NCBI GenBank assembly: GCA_035308365.1 | Contig: DATGGU010000064.1 | Location: 1 to 64,000, forward strand | Reading direction: 5' to 3' | DNA from: PALSA-505 sp035308365 | GTDB taxonomy: Bacteria; Actinomycetota; Actinomycetes; Streptosporangiales; Streptosporangiaceae | DNA length: 64,000 nucleotides | In this document: one piece after another, positions 1 to 8,264 of the stretch | How the letters are laid out: each line of letters opens with the position of its first letter | Position numbering within the stretch: position 1 is the first letter of the stretch | Made by a program: the position numbers and the translations under genes | Notes under the pieces: model-generated | Database searches by the model: none | Told to the model about the DNA's origin: nothing | The model's input: only the letters and a program-made list of their open reading frames with translations

Positions 1-1397
1 GCGATCTGGTAGTCCCGGTCGGACAGGTTCAGCGCCAGCAGCAGCTTGGCCAGTTCCCCGATGGGCAGCGCGCAGAACTCGGCGATTGACCTGCCGTCCA
101 CGCTCACCGCCAGAGACACCGGCTTCAGCCGGGCGCCCTGGCAGGTCGGGCAGGGCACCTCGCGCATGTACCCGGCGAACCGCTCCCGGCTGGAGTCGCT
201 CTCCGCCTCCGAGTGGTGCCGTTCGATGTAGGGAACCGCTCCCTCGAACGAGGTGTAGTACGAGCGCTGCCGCCCGTACCTGTTCTTGTACCGGACGTGC
301 ACCTGCTCGCCGTACCCGTACAGCAGCGCCTTGCGTGCGGCGGCCGGCAGCCTCGCCCACGGGGTGGTCATGGTGAACCCCATGGTGTCGCCCAGCGCCT
401 CGATCAGCCTGCTGAAGTAGTCGCTGATGTGCCCGCCGCCCCAGGGCGCGATCGCTCCCTCGGCGAGCGTCCTGGACTCGTCCGGCACGACCAGCTCGGG
501 GTCGACCTCCATCCGGGTGCCCAGGCCCGTGCAGTCCGGGCAGGCTCCCCACGGCGAGTTGAACGAGAACGAGCGCGGCTCCAGTTCCTCGAACGACAGA
601 TCGTCGTAGAGGCAGGCCAGGTGCTCGGAGTACATCCGTTCCCGGTGCGGGTCGTCTTCAGGCAGGTCCACGAAGTCGGCGATGACGATTCCGCCGGACA
701 GCGACAGCGCCGTCTCCACCGAATCGGTGAGCCGGCGCCGGGCCTCGGGTTTGACCGCCAGCCGGTCGATCACGACCTCGATGTCGTGCTTCTCGTACTT
801 CTTCAGCGTCGGCAGCGCCCCGGACGCCGCCTCATCCAGGCGCACCACGACGCCATCCACCCGGGCCCGGGAGAACCCCTTGGTCTGCAGCTCGCGCATC
901 AGCTCGGTGTACTCGCCCTTGCGCCCCCTGACCACGGGCGCGAGCACCTGGAACCGGGTGCCCTCGTCGAGTTCGAGCAGCCGGTCCACGATCTGCTGCG
1001 GGCTCTGCCGCGCGATCGGCCTGCCGCACACCGGGCAGTGCGGCTTGCCGATCCTGGCGTAAAGCAGCCGAAGGTAGTCGTAGACCTCGGTGATCGTGCC
1101 CACCGTGGACCGGGGGTTGCGGCTGGCTGCCTTCTGGTCGATGGAGACCGCCGGTGACAGCCCGTCGATGAAGTCGACGTCGGGCTTGTCCATCTGCCCG
1201 AGGAACTGCCGGGCGTAGGCCGACAGCGACTCCACGTAGCGGCGCTGGCCCTCGGCGAAAATCGTGTCAAAGGCCAGGCTGGACTTCCCCGACCCGGACA
1301 GCCCAGTGAAGACGATCATGGCATCCCGCGGCAGGTCCAGCGAGACGTCCTTCAGGTTGTGCTCGCGGGCACCGCGAACCACCAGTCGATCAGCCAC
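1..1397 (-). CDS. uvrA: UvrA, excinuclease ABC subunit A (N-terminal part)
   Basis: DNA-damage recognition ATPase of nucleotide excision repair. The first 465 codons are present; the gene runs off the left edge. The GTG start at 1397 gives MADRLVVRGAREHNLKDV, the standard UvrA N-terminus. The Walker A motif TGLSGSGKSS lies at residues 31-40, and YVESLSAYARQFLGQMDKP and DGLSPAVSIDQK follow as in the family. CxxC pairs of the zinc regions are visible (CPVCG near residue 120, CPDCTGLG near residue 290). The signature and C-terminal ABC modules lie outside the window. A 16-bp tandem repeat ends only about 10 bp upstream of the start codon. I see no clear Shine-Dalgarno sequence or LexA box there. 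Family assignment is certain; the start is well supported by homology. Confidence 0.97.
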   Translation of the reverse strand, partial: MADRLVVRGAREHNLKDVSLDLPRDAMIVFTGLSGSGKSSLAFDTIFAEGQRRYVESLSAYARQFLGQMDKPDVDFIDGLSPAVSIDQKAASRNPRSTVGTITEVYDYLRLLYARIGKPHCPVCGRPIARQSPQQIVDRLLELDEGTRFQVLAPVVRGRKGEYTELMRELQTKGFSRARVDGVVVRLDEAASGALPTLKKYEKHDIEVVIDRLAVKPEARRRLTDSVETALSLSGGIVIADFVDLPEDDPHRERMYSEHLACLYDDLSFEELEPRSFSFNSPWGACPDCTGLGTRMEVDPELVVPDESRTLAEGAIAPWGGGHISDYFSRLIEALGDTMGFTMTTPWARLPAAARKALLYGYGEQVHVRYKNRYGRQRSYYTSFEGAVPYIERHHSEAESDSSRERFAGYMREVPCPTCQGARLKPVSLAVSVDGRSIAEFCALPIGELAKLLLALNLSDRDYQI

Positions 1398-1407
1398 TAC
1401 GCTCTCT

Positions 1408-1582
1408 CAGCTCTCTGCTTGCCCAGCTCTCTGCTTGCCCAGCCCTGTGCTTGCCTGGCCCTGTGCTTGCCCAGCCCTCTGCTTGCCCCAGCCCTGGGCT
1501 TGCCAGGCATTGGGTTTGCCCAGCCCAGTGTTTGCCCAGCTCTGTCCTTGCCCAGCTCTGTGCATTTCCCAGCCCTCTGCCC
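1408..1582. repeat. 16-bp tandem repeat, about 11 units, upstream of uvrA
   Basis: Ten near-consecutive units of 16 bp plus a partial eleventh, consensus CAGCCCTGTGCTTGCC on the plus strand. Units start at 1408, 1424, 1440, 1456, 1472, 1489, 1505, 1521, 1537, 1553 and 1570. One extra C precedes the unit at 1489, and the tenth unit is 17 bp. The first two units are identical; later ones differ at 2-6 positions. There are no spacers, so this is not CRISPR. Because 16 is not a multiple of 3, every frame gives a 16-residue peptide repeat, which explains spurious ORFs here. It occupies the uvrA 5' region. Confidence 0.9.
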
Positions 1583-2049
1583 ATGGCGAGGTCACCGCAA
1601 CGCCTACGTGTGGCAACGTCACCTACGCTGGCTGCATTTCGGTGACGCCACCCCACCCGCACGAGATGCCAAACAATGCTAACCGCGGGGTCCGACAATT
1701 TTGGGCCGCCGGATAAGCCCGCAGGTCAGCGACCGGATGAGCGACCCACTCGCCCAGCACTCCGCTCCGAAGCCACCCTCCGCCGCCGGTTCCCGCCGGC
1801 TCCCCAGCCAGGGTAGTCGAATTACTTTTCGGAGAGAAGTCACTTCCATACGGCGCGGGCCGCACTATCCCGGATCACCCGCCACCTGCGCGGCGGCCTC
1901 CGGAGTCACCGGCCGCGGGCTAAGGCGATGACATCCCATGCGGCTTGAACCGGGCCCGGTCCCCGGTTGTTCCGTTCCGGCTCACCGTGGGCGCGCACAG
2001 CGGCAGGGGGCCACCGCGACGCAGGCGGCCCCCTGCCCGGGTGGATCGT
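1583..2049. other. Intergenic region without a recognisable gene
   Basis: About 470 bp lie between the uvrA repeat array and the 3' end of the membrane-protein gene. GC content drops locally, for example around 1815-1850 (GAATTACTTTTCGGAGAG). Short ORFs in several frames have no family features and no ribosome binding sites. The uvrA promoter is expected here or within the repeats, but no convincing -35/-10 pair or SOS box was found. Confidence 0.5.
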
Positions 2050-2988
2050 TTAGTGCCAGGGCATATGCGGCCACCAACCGTAGCCGAAGTTCGCTGGCAC
2101 CTTGACGCCCCAGTAGAAGAAGGTGAACGCACCACCGATCAGCAGTGCCGAGGCGGTGAATTTGGCAACCCGGCCGGGCCTGGCCCGGAGCCAGTGCTGG
2201 AAACGGGTCATCGACAAGGCGAGGAACAGCACCGCCATCACCACGATGTTACCGAGCGAGACCAGAATGAAGGTGAGCGCTCCGTAGAATCCGTTGTGCG
2301 TCGAGGCGGCATACTGGAACATCTTGAAGAACAACGGCCAGGGCCGGCCGATGAGGAAGCCGCCGATAAGCGCACCCATGACCAGTTGCGGAGCGTAACG
2401 GAAACGCTGGCCTATCCGCCGCAACGGATCCGGGACCACATCGATCGCGGCGAGCCCCATGTAGAGGAAGATAAGCCCGATGACCGAGAAGACGATCACG
2501 GATTGCAGCACCCGCTCCGGCACGGTGCCGCCGATCATCGCGGTGGAAAGCTGCGGAATGCTCTTGCCCAGCGTCGCGCCGATGCCACCATAGGTGCCCG
2601 CCACGACGATGACGCCGACGGCGAGCCAGGCCAGCGGGCGCAGGGCGAGCCGCAGGCGGGCCCGCGCCGACTGCGCGTCCTCCATCAGCGGCGCAATGGC
2701 GCTGAACGCCGCGACATTGCAGGCGGTAAACGTACCCGCCAGGCCGATGGCAAAAGCGAAAAGAACACCGGCGGCAGACCCCGCGATGCCGGTGGTCAGG
2801 GTATTGTGGCCGAGCATGCCATTGGCGGAGTTTACGCCAATCTTGTCATCGACAAGTTGCGCCGACCATAGTATGGCGACGGCAAGTCCGGCCAGCAGGC
2901 TGAGTACGATCAGCGGCGTTCGCCGTACCGGACGGCTCTCGGTGCCGGACAGGCCGGCCTGGGGCATAGCGGTATTGATCTCCGCCAC
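2050..2988 (-). CDS. Polytopic membrane protein, unknown function
   Basis: Predicted 312-residue integral membrane protein with about seven hydrophobic segments. A first segment (PLIVLSLLAGLAVAILWSAQ) is followed by a periplasmic-type loop, and a second begins GVLFAFAIGLAGTFTACNVA. The small-residue motif with Cys in that segment loosely recalls CcdA/DsbD or LysE-superfamily proteins, but I cannot assign a family. The GTG at 2988 is chosen because AAGGAGG lies 5 nt upstream; a longer reading to 3051 has no such site. The C-terminus is rich in Trp and His (YGWWPHMPWH), which might bind metal or haem, though this is inference. It appears to be a single-gene unit behind a short gap. Confidence 0.7.
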   Translation of the reverse strand: MAEINTAMPQAGLSGTESRPVRRTPLIVLSLLAGLAVAILWSAQLVDDKIGVNSANGMLGHNTLTTGIAGSAAGVLFAFAIGLAGTFTACNVAAFSAIAPLMEDAQSARARLRLALRPLAWLAVGVIVVAGTYGGIGATLGKSIPQLSTAMIGGTVPERVLQSVIVFSVIGLIFLYMGLAAIDVVPDPLRRIGQRFRYAPQLVMGALIGGFLIGRPWPLFFKMFQYAASTHNGFYGALTFILVSLGNIVVMAVLFLALSMTRFQHWLRARPGRVAKFTASALLIGGAFTFFYWGVKVPANFGYGWWPHMPWH

Positions 2989-3156
2989 GCTGTCCTCCTT
3001 CACCCTAGCGGCTCCCGTGAATGGTGCGGCTCCGCAGAGCCGCACGATCACGGCCTATGCGCCCAGGCAGCTTCAATAGTCACTTAGTTTCCACAGCCGC
3101 GCAATAGCCCAATCGATTCCAGTCAGCGATGGCAGGCCCGAACAAATCCACCGTTA

Positions 3157-3331
3157 GCGGGCAATACGCCAGAATCGGCCGCCGGGGTACCGCCGCGCCG
3201 TTCTGTATGTGTACACGGGTAACGGCCGGGCGGTCGCGCTGTACGAGCGGCTGGGCTGGCGCCCTACCGGTGCGCCGTCCGCCCATCCCCGTTCGGGGAA
3301 GCCCGAACAGCGTTACGAGCTGGCCCTTTAG
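3157..3331 (+). pseudogene. Remnant of a GNAT acetyltransferase (C-terminal tail)
   Basis: An open stretch of 57 codons, with an in-frame TAG just before it (around 3154) and a TAG at 3329-3331, translates to a typical GNAT C-terminus: VLYVYTGNGRAVALYERLGW, ending EQRYELAL. This is the N-x-x-A-x-x-LYE-x-LGF/W signature of acetyl-CoA binding motif B. No start codon or acetyl-CoA motif A (Q/RxxGxG/A) is present, so this is the 3' tail of a lost gene. The last 68 bp overlap, antisense, the 3' end of the MFS gene. That overlap suggests the exporter's C-terminal tail was extended into the dead gene. Confidence 0.75.
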
Positions 3332-5186
3332 CCTGCCCGGGGCCGTTGGCGGACTCCTGCGCGGCCAGTTCCCCGGTGGAGACGCCCTCGGTGGCAGGCT
3401 CCACATCGGCGGGCGTCACGACCTGCGCGGGCTCGCCGGCAGCGGGCGTGACCGGGCGGAGCTTGCGGGCGCCGGTCAGCACGGAGGCCACGGCCGCGAT
3501 GACGTTGGCCGCGATGGCGAAGACGAACGCGACGCTCAGTCCGTCGTGGAACGGGGTCGCCATCAGGTGCGGGAAGAAGCTGCGGCTGGTCAGGTAGGCC
3601 GCGTGCCCGGCCGGCAGATGGGCCAGCACGTGCGGCCCGAGGATCTGCTTCATCGGGTTGTAGCCGAGGAACGCCGAGAACAGCAGGGCGATCGGCGGCA
3701 GGTGCGAGACGTGCGCCGCGGCCACCTGCGGGACGCCCTGGGCGGTCAGGCCGCCGTACATCACCGAGGGCAGCGAGCTGGCCAGGCCGGTGACGATCAG
3801 CGAGAAGAAGATGCCGATGGACAGCACGAACGCGGCGTTCTGGAAGGTCGCGATCATGCCGCCGGCCGAGCCGCGCTGGTTGGCCGGCACCGAGTTCATG
3901 ATCTCGGCCCGGTTGGGTGAGGCGAACAGCCCGGAGCCGAACCCGTTGATGACCAGCACCAGGGCGAACACCACATAGCTGAAGTTCACCGGGATGAAGA
4001 ACAGGCACAGGAAGCTGCCCGCGGTCAGCAGCGCGCCGCCCGTGGTGAAGGCCCGGGCGCCGAACCGGTCGGAGATGATCCCGGACAGCGGCGCTGACAC
4101 CAGGAAACCGATGGTCAGCGGCACCATGTAGATCCCGGCCCACAACGGGGTCACCGCGAAGTCGTAGCCGTGCAGCGGCAGCCAGATGCCCTGCAGCCAG
4201 ATGATCAGGATGAACTGGATACCACCACGGCCGAGGGCGACCAGCAGGTTGGCGACGTTGCCAGCGGCGAACGCCCGGATCTTGAACAGGGAGAGCCGGA
4301 ACAGCGGCTGGGCGACCTTAGCCTCGACGATCATGAAGACGGCCAGGCAGGCCAGCCCGCCGAACAGGGCCGTCATGACCCAGGGGTTGAGCCAGCCCAT
4401 GGTGTGCGACTGGTAGGGCTCCAGGCCGTAGGTGATGCCGACCAGGATCGCGATGAGCCCCACCGCGAACAGCAGATTCCCCCACCAGTCCATCTTGGCG
4501 GGCTGCCGGATGCCCTGGTCACGCAGCATGAAGTAGGCCCAGAACGTGCCGAACACGCCGAACGGGACCGAGACGAGGAACACCAGATGCCAGTTGTGCG
4601 GGGCCAGCACGCCGCCGAGCAGCAGGCCGAAGAACGACCCGGCGATGGCCGCGATCGCGTTCATGCCGAGCGCGGTGCCGCGCTGGTTGGGCGGGAACGC
4701 GTCGGTCAGGATCGCCGTCGAGTTGGCGAACAGGAACGCGCCGCCGATGCCCTGGATGACCCGCCAGCCGATCAGCCACAGTGCGGCCGGGGCGCCGTGC
4801 ATCCAGGAGAACGCCAGCAGGATCGAGGCCAGGGTGAAGACCGCGAAGCCGAGGTTGTACATGCGGACCCGGCCGAACATGTCGCCGAGCCGCCCGAACG
4901 CCACCACCAGCACGGCCGACACGACCAGGAAGCCCATCAGCATCCACAGCAGGTAGCCGGTGTTGCCCGGCGCCAGCGGGTTCAGGCCGATCCCGCGGAA
5001 GATGTCCGGCAGCGCGATCAGCACGATGGACTGGTTGATCGTCGCCATCAGCACGCCGAGCGTGGTGTTCGACAGGGCGATCCACTTGTAGTGCGGACCG
5101 TGGTCGTTCACCACACTTTTCTGGCCGGAATCCGGTCCTGCGGCATGCTCGCCACCCGCACCGCCGCCGCCACCTTTGAGCCGCAT
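3264..5186 (-). CDS. MFS drug/metabolite exporter, DHA2 (14-TM) family
   Basis: Predicted 640-residue proton-driven efflux pump. After a Gly-rich N-terminal stretch the first helix contains TTLGVLMATINQSIVLIALP. The A-loop motif GRLGDMFGRVRMYN and motif C-like GMNAIAAIAGSFFGLLLGG follow, as in the EmrB/QacA group. Repeated hydrophobic segments continue to about residue 570. The C-terminal 70 residues are hydrophilic (Ala, Glu, Pro rich), and the last 20 or so are encoded opposite the GNAT remnant. The ATG at 5186 has GGGAGGG about 8 nt upstream. A 9-bp inverted repeat 35 bp upstream looks like the operator of a TetR or MarR regulator, but no such regulator gene is adjacent. It follows the ketoacyl-synthase operon on the same strand and might export its product (inference). 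Confidence 0.9.
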   Translation of the reverse strand: MRLKGGGGGAGGEHAAGPDSGQKSVVNDHGPHYKWIALSNTTLGVLMATINQSIVLIALPDIFRGIGLNPLAPGNTGYLLWMLMGFLVVSAVLVVAFGRLGDMFGRVRMYNLGFAVFTLASILLAFSWMHGAPAALWLIGWRVIQGIGGAFLFANSTAILTDAFPPNQRGTALGMNAIAAIAGSFFGLLLGGVLAPHNWHLVFLVSVPFGVFGTFWAYFMLRDQGIRQPAKMDWWGNLLFAVGLIAILVGITYGLEPYQSHTMGWLNPWVMTALFGGLACLAVFMIVEAKVAQPLFRLSLFKIRAFAAGNVANLLVALGRGGIQFILIIWLQGIWLPLHGYDFAVTPLWAGIYMVPLTIGFLVSAPLSGIISDRFGARAFTTGGALLTAGSFLCLFFIPVNFSYVVFALVLVINGFGSGLFASPNRAEIMNSVPANQRGSAGGMIATFQNAAFVLSIGIFFSLIVTGLASSLPSVMYGGLTAQGVPQVAAAHVSHLPPIALLFSAFLGYNPMKQILGPHVLAHLPAGHAAYLTSRSFFPHLMATPFHDGLSVAFVFAIAANVIAAVASVLTGARKLRPVTPAAGEPAQVVTPADVEPATEGVSTGELAAQESANGPGQAKGPARNAVRASPNGDGRTAHR

Positions 5187-5220
5187 GAGCGTTCCGCCCT
5201 CCCTGGGGCATATCGGCGCC

Positions 5221-5250
5221 AGTTAGTTGCTTGCTTGATACCAACTAACT
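5221..5250. promoter_or_regulatory. Perfect inverted repeat, likely repressor operator of the MFS gene
   Basis: AGTTAGTTG (5221-5229) and CAACTAACT (5242-5250) form perfect 9-bp arms with a 12-bp spacer, located 35 bp before the exporter ATG. The spacer itself contains TTGC/GCAA elements (CTTGCTTGATAC). The size and symmetry fit a dimeric TetR or MarR repressor; the local AT content fits a promoter. The cognate regulator is not in the neighbourhood. Confidence 0.65.
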
Positions 5251-5310
5251 GTACACGGCTAGCATTCCGAAGATCAGCCCTGATGCCGCGCAATGCCGGC
5301 CAGCCAGCAT

Positions 5311-5332
5311 GGCTCCCGGCTAGCCGGGAGCC
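5311..5332. terminator. 22-bp perfect palindrome over the ketoacyl-synthase stop codon
   Basis: GGCTCCCGGC-TA-GCCGGGAGCC: 10-bp perfect arms around a TA centre. The minus-strand stop TAG (5320-5322) of the ketoacyl synthase lies in its middle. It can form a strong hairpin at the 3' end of the four-gene operon and is followed by no T run, so it may act as a factor-dependent terminator or mRNA-stability element. A dimer-binding site is the alternative. Confidence 0.5.
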
Positions 5333-6570
5333 CGGACGGCGACGGCACAGTTCTGCCCGCCGAAGCCGAAGGCGGTGGTGATCGCGGTTCGCACCGGTAC
5401 CTGCCGGGCCACATTCGGCACGTAGTCGAGGTCGCATTCGGGGTCGGGGGTCTTGAGGTTGATCGTGGGCGGGACGACACTGTCGCGGATCGCCAGTGCG
5501 CAAACCATCACGCCAAGCGCGCCTGCGGCGCCGATCAGGTGCCCGACCATGGACTTGGGGCTGCTGACCGGAACCGCGTAGGCCCTCTCGCCGAGCGCAC
5601 GCCTGATCGCCACCGTCTCGGCCCGGTCACCGGCCGGGGTCCCAGTGGCGTGGGCGCAGACGTAATCGAGCTGGCCAGGCCCGATTCCGGCCCGTTGCAG
5701 CGCTTGGCCGACAGCCCTGGCCGCGTCGATCGCACCAGGGCGCGGGGCGCTGGTGTGGAAGGCGTCGGTGGTGAGCGCGCCCCCGGCGATCGTGGCGTAC
5801 TGAGTGGCCCCGCGCCGGGCGGCGTGCTCGGCCGATTCGGCAACGGCGACCACCGCCCCTTCGCCGAACACGAACCCGTCCCGCTCGGCGTCGAACGGCC
5901 GGCTCGCCCCGGCCGGATCGTCGTTCCGCCGGGACAGCGCGCCCATCCGGGCCAGGCCCGCGAAGATCACCGGCGTGATGGCCGCGTCGGTTCCGCCGCA
6001 TACCACGACGTCCGCCTCACCGGCCAGGATGAGCTGGCGGGCCTGGAGAAAGGCCGCGTTGCCGCTGGCACAGGCCAGCGCGCTGGCCAGCACGGGGCCG
6101 CGCACGCCGAGGTCGATCGCCACCTCACAAGCCGGCATGTTGGCCAGGGAGGACGACACGAAATGGGGGCTCAGCCTGGAGTCACCGTCGGCGATGAGCT
6201 GGCGGGTCGTGGCCTCCACGGTGTCAAAACCGGCGACCGCCGCGTTGATGACCACTGCGGCCCGGTCCGCGTTCGCCGGGCCGATGGTGAGCCGCGCGTC
6301 GGCGAGCGCCTCGCGGGCCGCAGCGATGGCGAACTGCGAAAAGCGCGCCGTGCGCCGCAGCCTTTTATGGTCGAGAAACCGCTCAGGACAGAAGCCGCGC
6401 ACTTCGGCGGCTATGCGAACCGGCAGGTCAGCCGGGTCGAACGCAGTGATCGGCCCGGCCCCGGAGTTGCCGGCGACGAGGTTTTGCCAGGTCGTCTCGC
6501 GGTCGTTGCCGACCGGGGTGATCGCCCCGAACCCGGTGACCACGACCCCGCTGGCCGCCTCGTGTGTCAT
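5320..6570 (-). CDS. Beta-ketoacyl-ACP synthase, KAS II (FabF) type
   Basis: Predicted 416-residue thiolase-fold condensing enzyme that would extend an acyl thioester with malonyl-ACP. The catalytic triad is present: nucleophile Cys167 in SALACASGN, His307 in CAHATGTPAGD, and His344 in SMVGHLIGAAGALG, with Lys339 nearby. N-terminal VVVTGFGAITPVGND and C-terminal TTAFGFGGQN are typical. Length equals that of FabF. Its ATG overlaps the stop of the upstream oxidoreductase (ATGA), so translation is coupled. It is the last gene of the ACAD-SDR-LLM-KAS operon. No acyl carrier protein or malonyltransferase is nearby, so housekeeping ACP or a remote carrier must serve it. Specialised lipid or polyketide-like chemistry is more likely than general fatty-acid synthesis. 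Confidence 0.93.
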   Translation of the reverse strand: MTHEAASGVVVTGFGAITPVGNDRETTWQNLVAGNSGAGPITAFDPADLPVRIAAEVRGFCPERFLDHKRLRRTARFSQFAIAAAREALADARLTIGPANADRAAVVINAAVAGFDTVEATTRQLIADGDSRLSPHFVSSSLANMPACEVAIDLGVRGPVLASALACASGNAAFLQARQLILAGEADVVVCGGTDAAITPVIFAGLARMGALSRRNDDPAGASRPFDAERDGFVFGEGAVVAVAESAEHAARRGATQYATIAGGALTTDAFHTSAPRPGAIDAARAVGQALQRAGIGPGQLDYVCAHATGTPAGDRAETVAIRRALGERAYAVPVSSPKSMVGHLIGAAGALGVMVCALAIRDSVVPPTINLKTPDPECDLDYVPNVARQVPVRTAITTAFGFGGQNCAVAVRAPG

Positions 6571-7553
6571 GTCACCACGTCACGGACCGAAGCCAGCCGC
6601 CCGTACTGGCCCAGGGCATCCCCTGAGGCCGGCATCAGGACGAACTCCGTCACCCCGGCATCGGTGTACTCGCGCAGCATGGCCGCGACCACATCCGGGG
6701 GACCGTATGCCGTCCACCGCTCGACCCTGTGCAGCGGCATCTGGTACTGGCCCTGTACGAGGTCTGCCGCCTCACGCCGGGCGGTCCCGGCGTCGTCGTT
6801 GACGTTCACCAGCACCAGCATGGCAATGGACGGAACCGGCCGCCCCCGCTCTGCGGCGAGCGCGGCGAGTTGACGAGCGCATCTGCGCACCGTCCCGGCG
6901 CTCAGCCACATGCCCAGCCACTGGTCGCCATACTGTGCCGCGCGGCGCAGGGCGGCCTCGCTGCGGCCGCCCACCGACACTGGAAGCGGCGAGCTGACCG
7001 CAGGCCGCAGCCCGGACACGCGGACCGGCGCGAGCGGCCCGGGATGATCGACCGGCTCGCCCTGCAGCAGCGCGGGCAGGATCCGCAGGATCTCATCCAG
7101 GCGCTGGCCCCGGGTGTGGCGCGGCACGCCCGCGGCGAGGAACTCCGCCGCGAACTCTCCCCCGGCTCCCACGCCGAGCCGGAGCCGCCCTGGTGCCAGC
7201 GCCTCGATGGTGGCCAGTTGTTTCGCCGCCCAGGCTGGATGCCGCAGACCGAGTTGCAGCACGCTGACGCCCAGTTCGATCCGGCTGGTCACGGCGGCCG
7301 CCGCGGACAGTGCGCAGAGCGAGTCGAGCACTGGGGCGGGTGAGGAGAGGTGGTCTCCCGCCCACACGGCATCGAATCCCAGCTCCTCGGCGCGCCGGGC
7401 CGCCGCGGCGACCGGCAGCCTGCCCTGGCCGAGCGCGTCGAACGTCGGCAGCAGCACTCCCCACTTAACCCTGGGCGCGCCGCCTGCGTGAGGGCGCCTG
7501 ACCGCGGCCGGATCAGCGCCGCAGATGACGCACCTCGCCGGAACTGTGCACAT
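6567..7553 (-). CDS. LLM-class (luciferase-like, F420/FMN) oxidoreductase
   Basis: Luciferase-like TIM-barrel oxidoreductase, about 300 conserved residues. The family N-terminus KWGVLLPTFDALGQGRLP is followed by AEELGFDAVWAGDHL, LGVSVLQLGLRHPAWAAKQL and RLRLGVGAGGEF. These features are shared by F420- or FMN-dependent members. The conserved part begins right after a GTT codon, so no ATG, GTG or TTG sits at the expected place. The first in-frame ATG upstream is 7553, inside the SDR gene, giving a 41-bp overlap and an extra 28-residue Cys-containing leader. An internal GTG at 7457 would trim three conserved residues. The start is therefore uncertain. The stop overlaps the ketoacyl-synthase ATG. 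Confidence 0.85.
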   Translation of the reverse strand: MCTVPARCVICGADPAAVRRPHAGGAPRVKWGVLLPTFDALGQGRLPVAAAARRAEELGFDAVWAGDHLSSPAPVLDSLCALSAAAAVTSRIELGVSVLQLGLRHPAWAAKQLATIEALAPGRLRLGVGAGGEFAAEFLAAGVPRHTRGQRLDEILRILPALLQGEPVDHPGPLAPVRVSGLRPAVSSPLPVSVGGRSEAALRRAAQYGDQWLGMWLSAGTVRRCARQLAALAAERGRPVPSIAMLVLVNVNDDAGTARREAADLVQGQYQMPLHRVERWTAYGPPDVVAAMLREYTDAGVTEFVLMPASGDALGQYGRLASVRDVVT

Positions 7554-8253
7554 ACGCCGGGCCACACAGCGCCGCCACCGCCACCGCGACAGCATCGGCG
7601 CCGAGCGCCTTATCCGCGGGCACCTCCGGCGCCACCCTTTCCAGCAGCCCGGTCCACACATAGCCGGGGGCGATCGCGTAGACGCGGATTCCGGCCTTCC
7701 GCCCCTCCGCTGCGAGCGTGGCGGTGAAGGTGTTCACGAAGCCCTTTGTGGCCCCATATACCGAGAAGCCAGGGGACGACACGGTAGCCGACAGCGAGGA
7801 CACATTGATGATCACTCCCCCGCCCTGGGCGCGCATCGGCTCCCAGACGGAGCGGCAGCAGTACACGACCGAATTGACATTGCTGGTGATCATGGCGTCA
7901 CAGTCCTCGACCGGCAGTTCGGTCAGCCCGCCACGCAGGCAGGCCGCCGCGTTGTTGACGAGCACGTCGATCCGCCCCAGCTCGCCCTCCACCTCGGTGA
8001 CCGCCTTCGCCACCGCTGCCGCGTCGGTGACGTCCACGACCCACGGCAGGAAGGTGCCCCCCTCGGCGGCCACCAGCAGGCCCGTCTGCTTCAGCTGCTC
8101 ACAATCCCTCGCGAACCCCGCCACCCGGGCCCCAGCCGACGCCAGCCGTCGCGAGATCGCCCGCCCGATGCCCCGGCTCGCACCCGTGACAATGACCGCT
8201 CTGTCCGCCAGCCAGTCACCCGGACCGCCGCGCTCACCATGCTGATCACTCAT
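7513..8253 (-). CDS. Short-chain dehydrogenase/reductase (classical SDR)
   Basis: NAD(P)-dependent oxidoreductase of 246 residues. Cofactor motif TGASRGIG is at residues 23-30, structural NNAA at 100-103, catalytic Ser in NVSS near 153, and YxxxK at Tyr166 to Lys170 (VYGATK). A 3-ketoacyl or hydroxyacyl thioester reductase role would suit its neighbours, but the substrate is unknown. The ATG at 8253 is preferred because GGAG lies 7 nt upstream. An ATG at 8265 overlaps the stop of the acyl-CoA dehydrogenase (TGATG) and would add four residues. The short C-terminus (SSGEVRHLRR) keeps the usual end of small FabG-like enzymes. Confidence 0.92.
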   Translation of the reverse strand: MSDQHGERGGPGDWLADRAVIVTGASRGIGRAISRRLASAGARVAGFARDCEQLKQTGLLVAAEGGTFLPWVVDVTDAAAVAKAVTEVEGELGRIDVLVNNAAACLRGGLTELPVEDCDAMITSNVNSVVYCCRSVWEPMRAQGGGVIINVSSLSATVSSPGFSVYGATKGFVNTFTATLAAEGRKAGIRVYAIAPGYVWTGLLERVAPEVPADKALGADAVAVAVAALCGPAYVHSSGEVRHLRR

Positions 8254-8264
8254 ATCGCTCTCCA

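Noticed and set aside
1408..1582. CRISPR-like array
   Set aside because: Units are contiguous 16-mers with no unique spacers and no cas genes.
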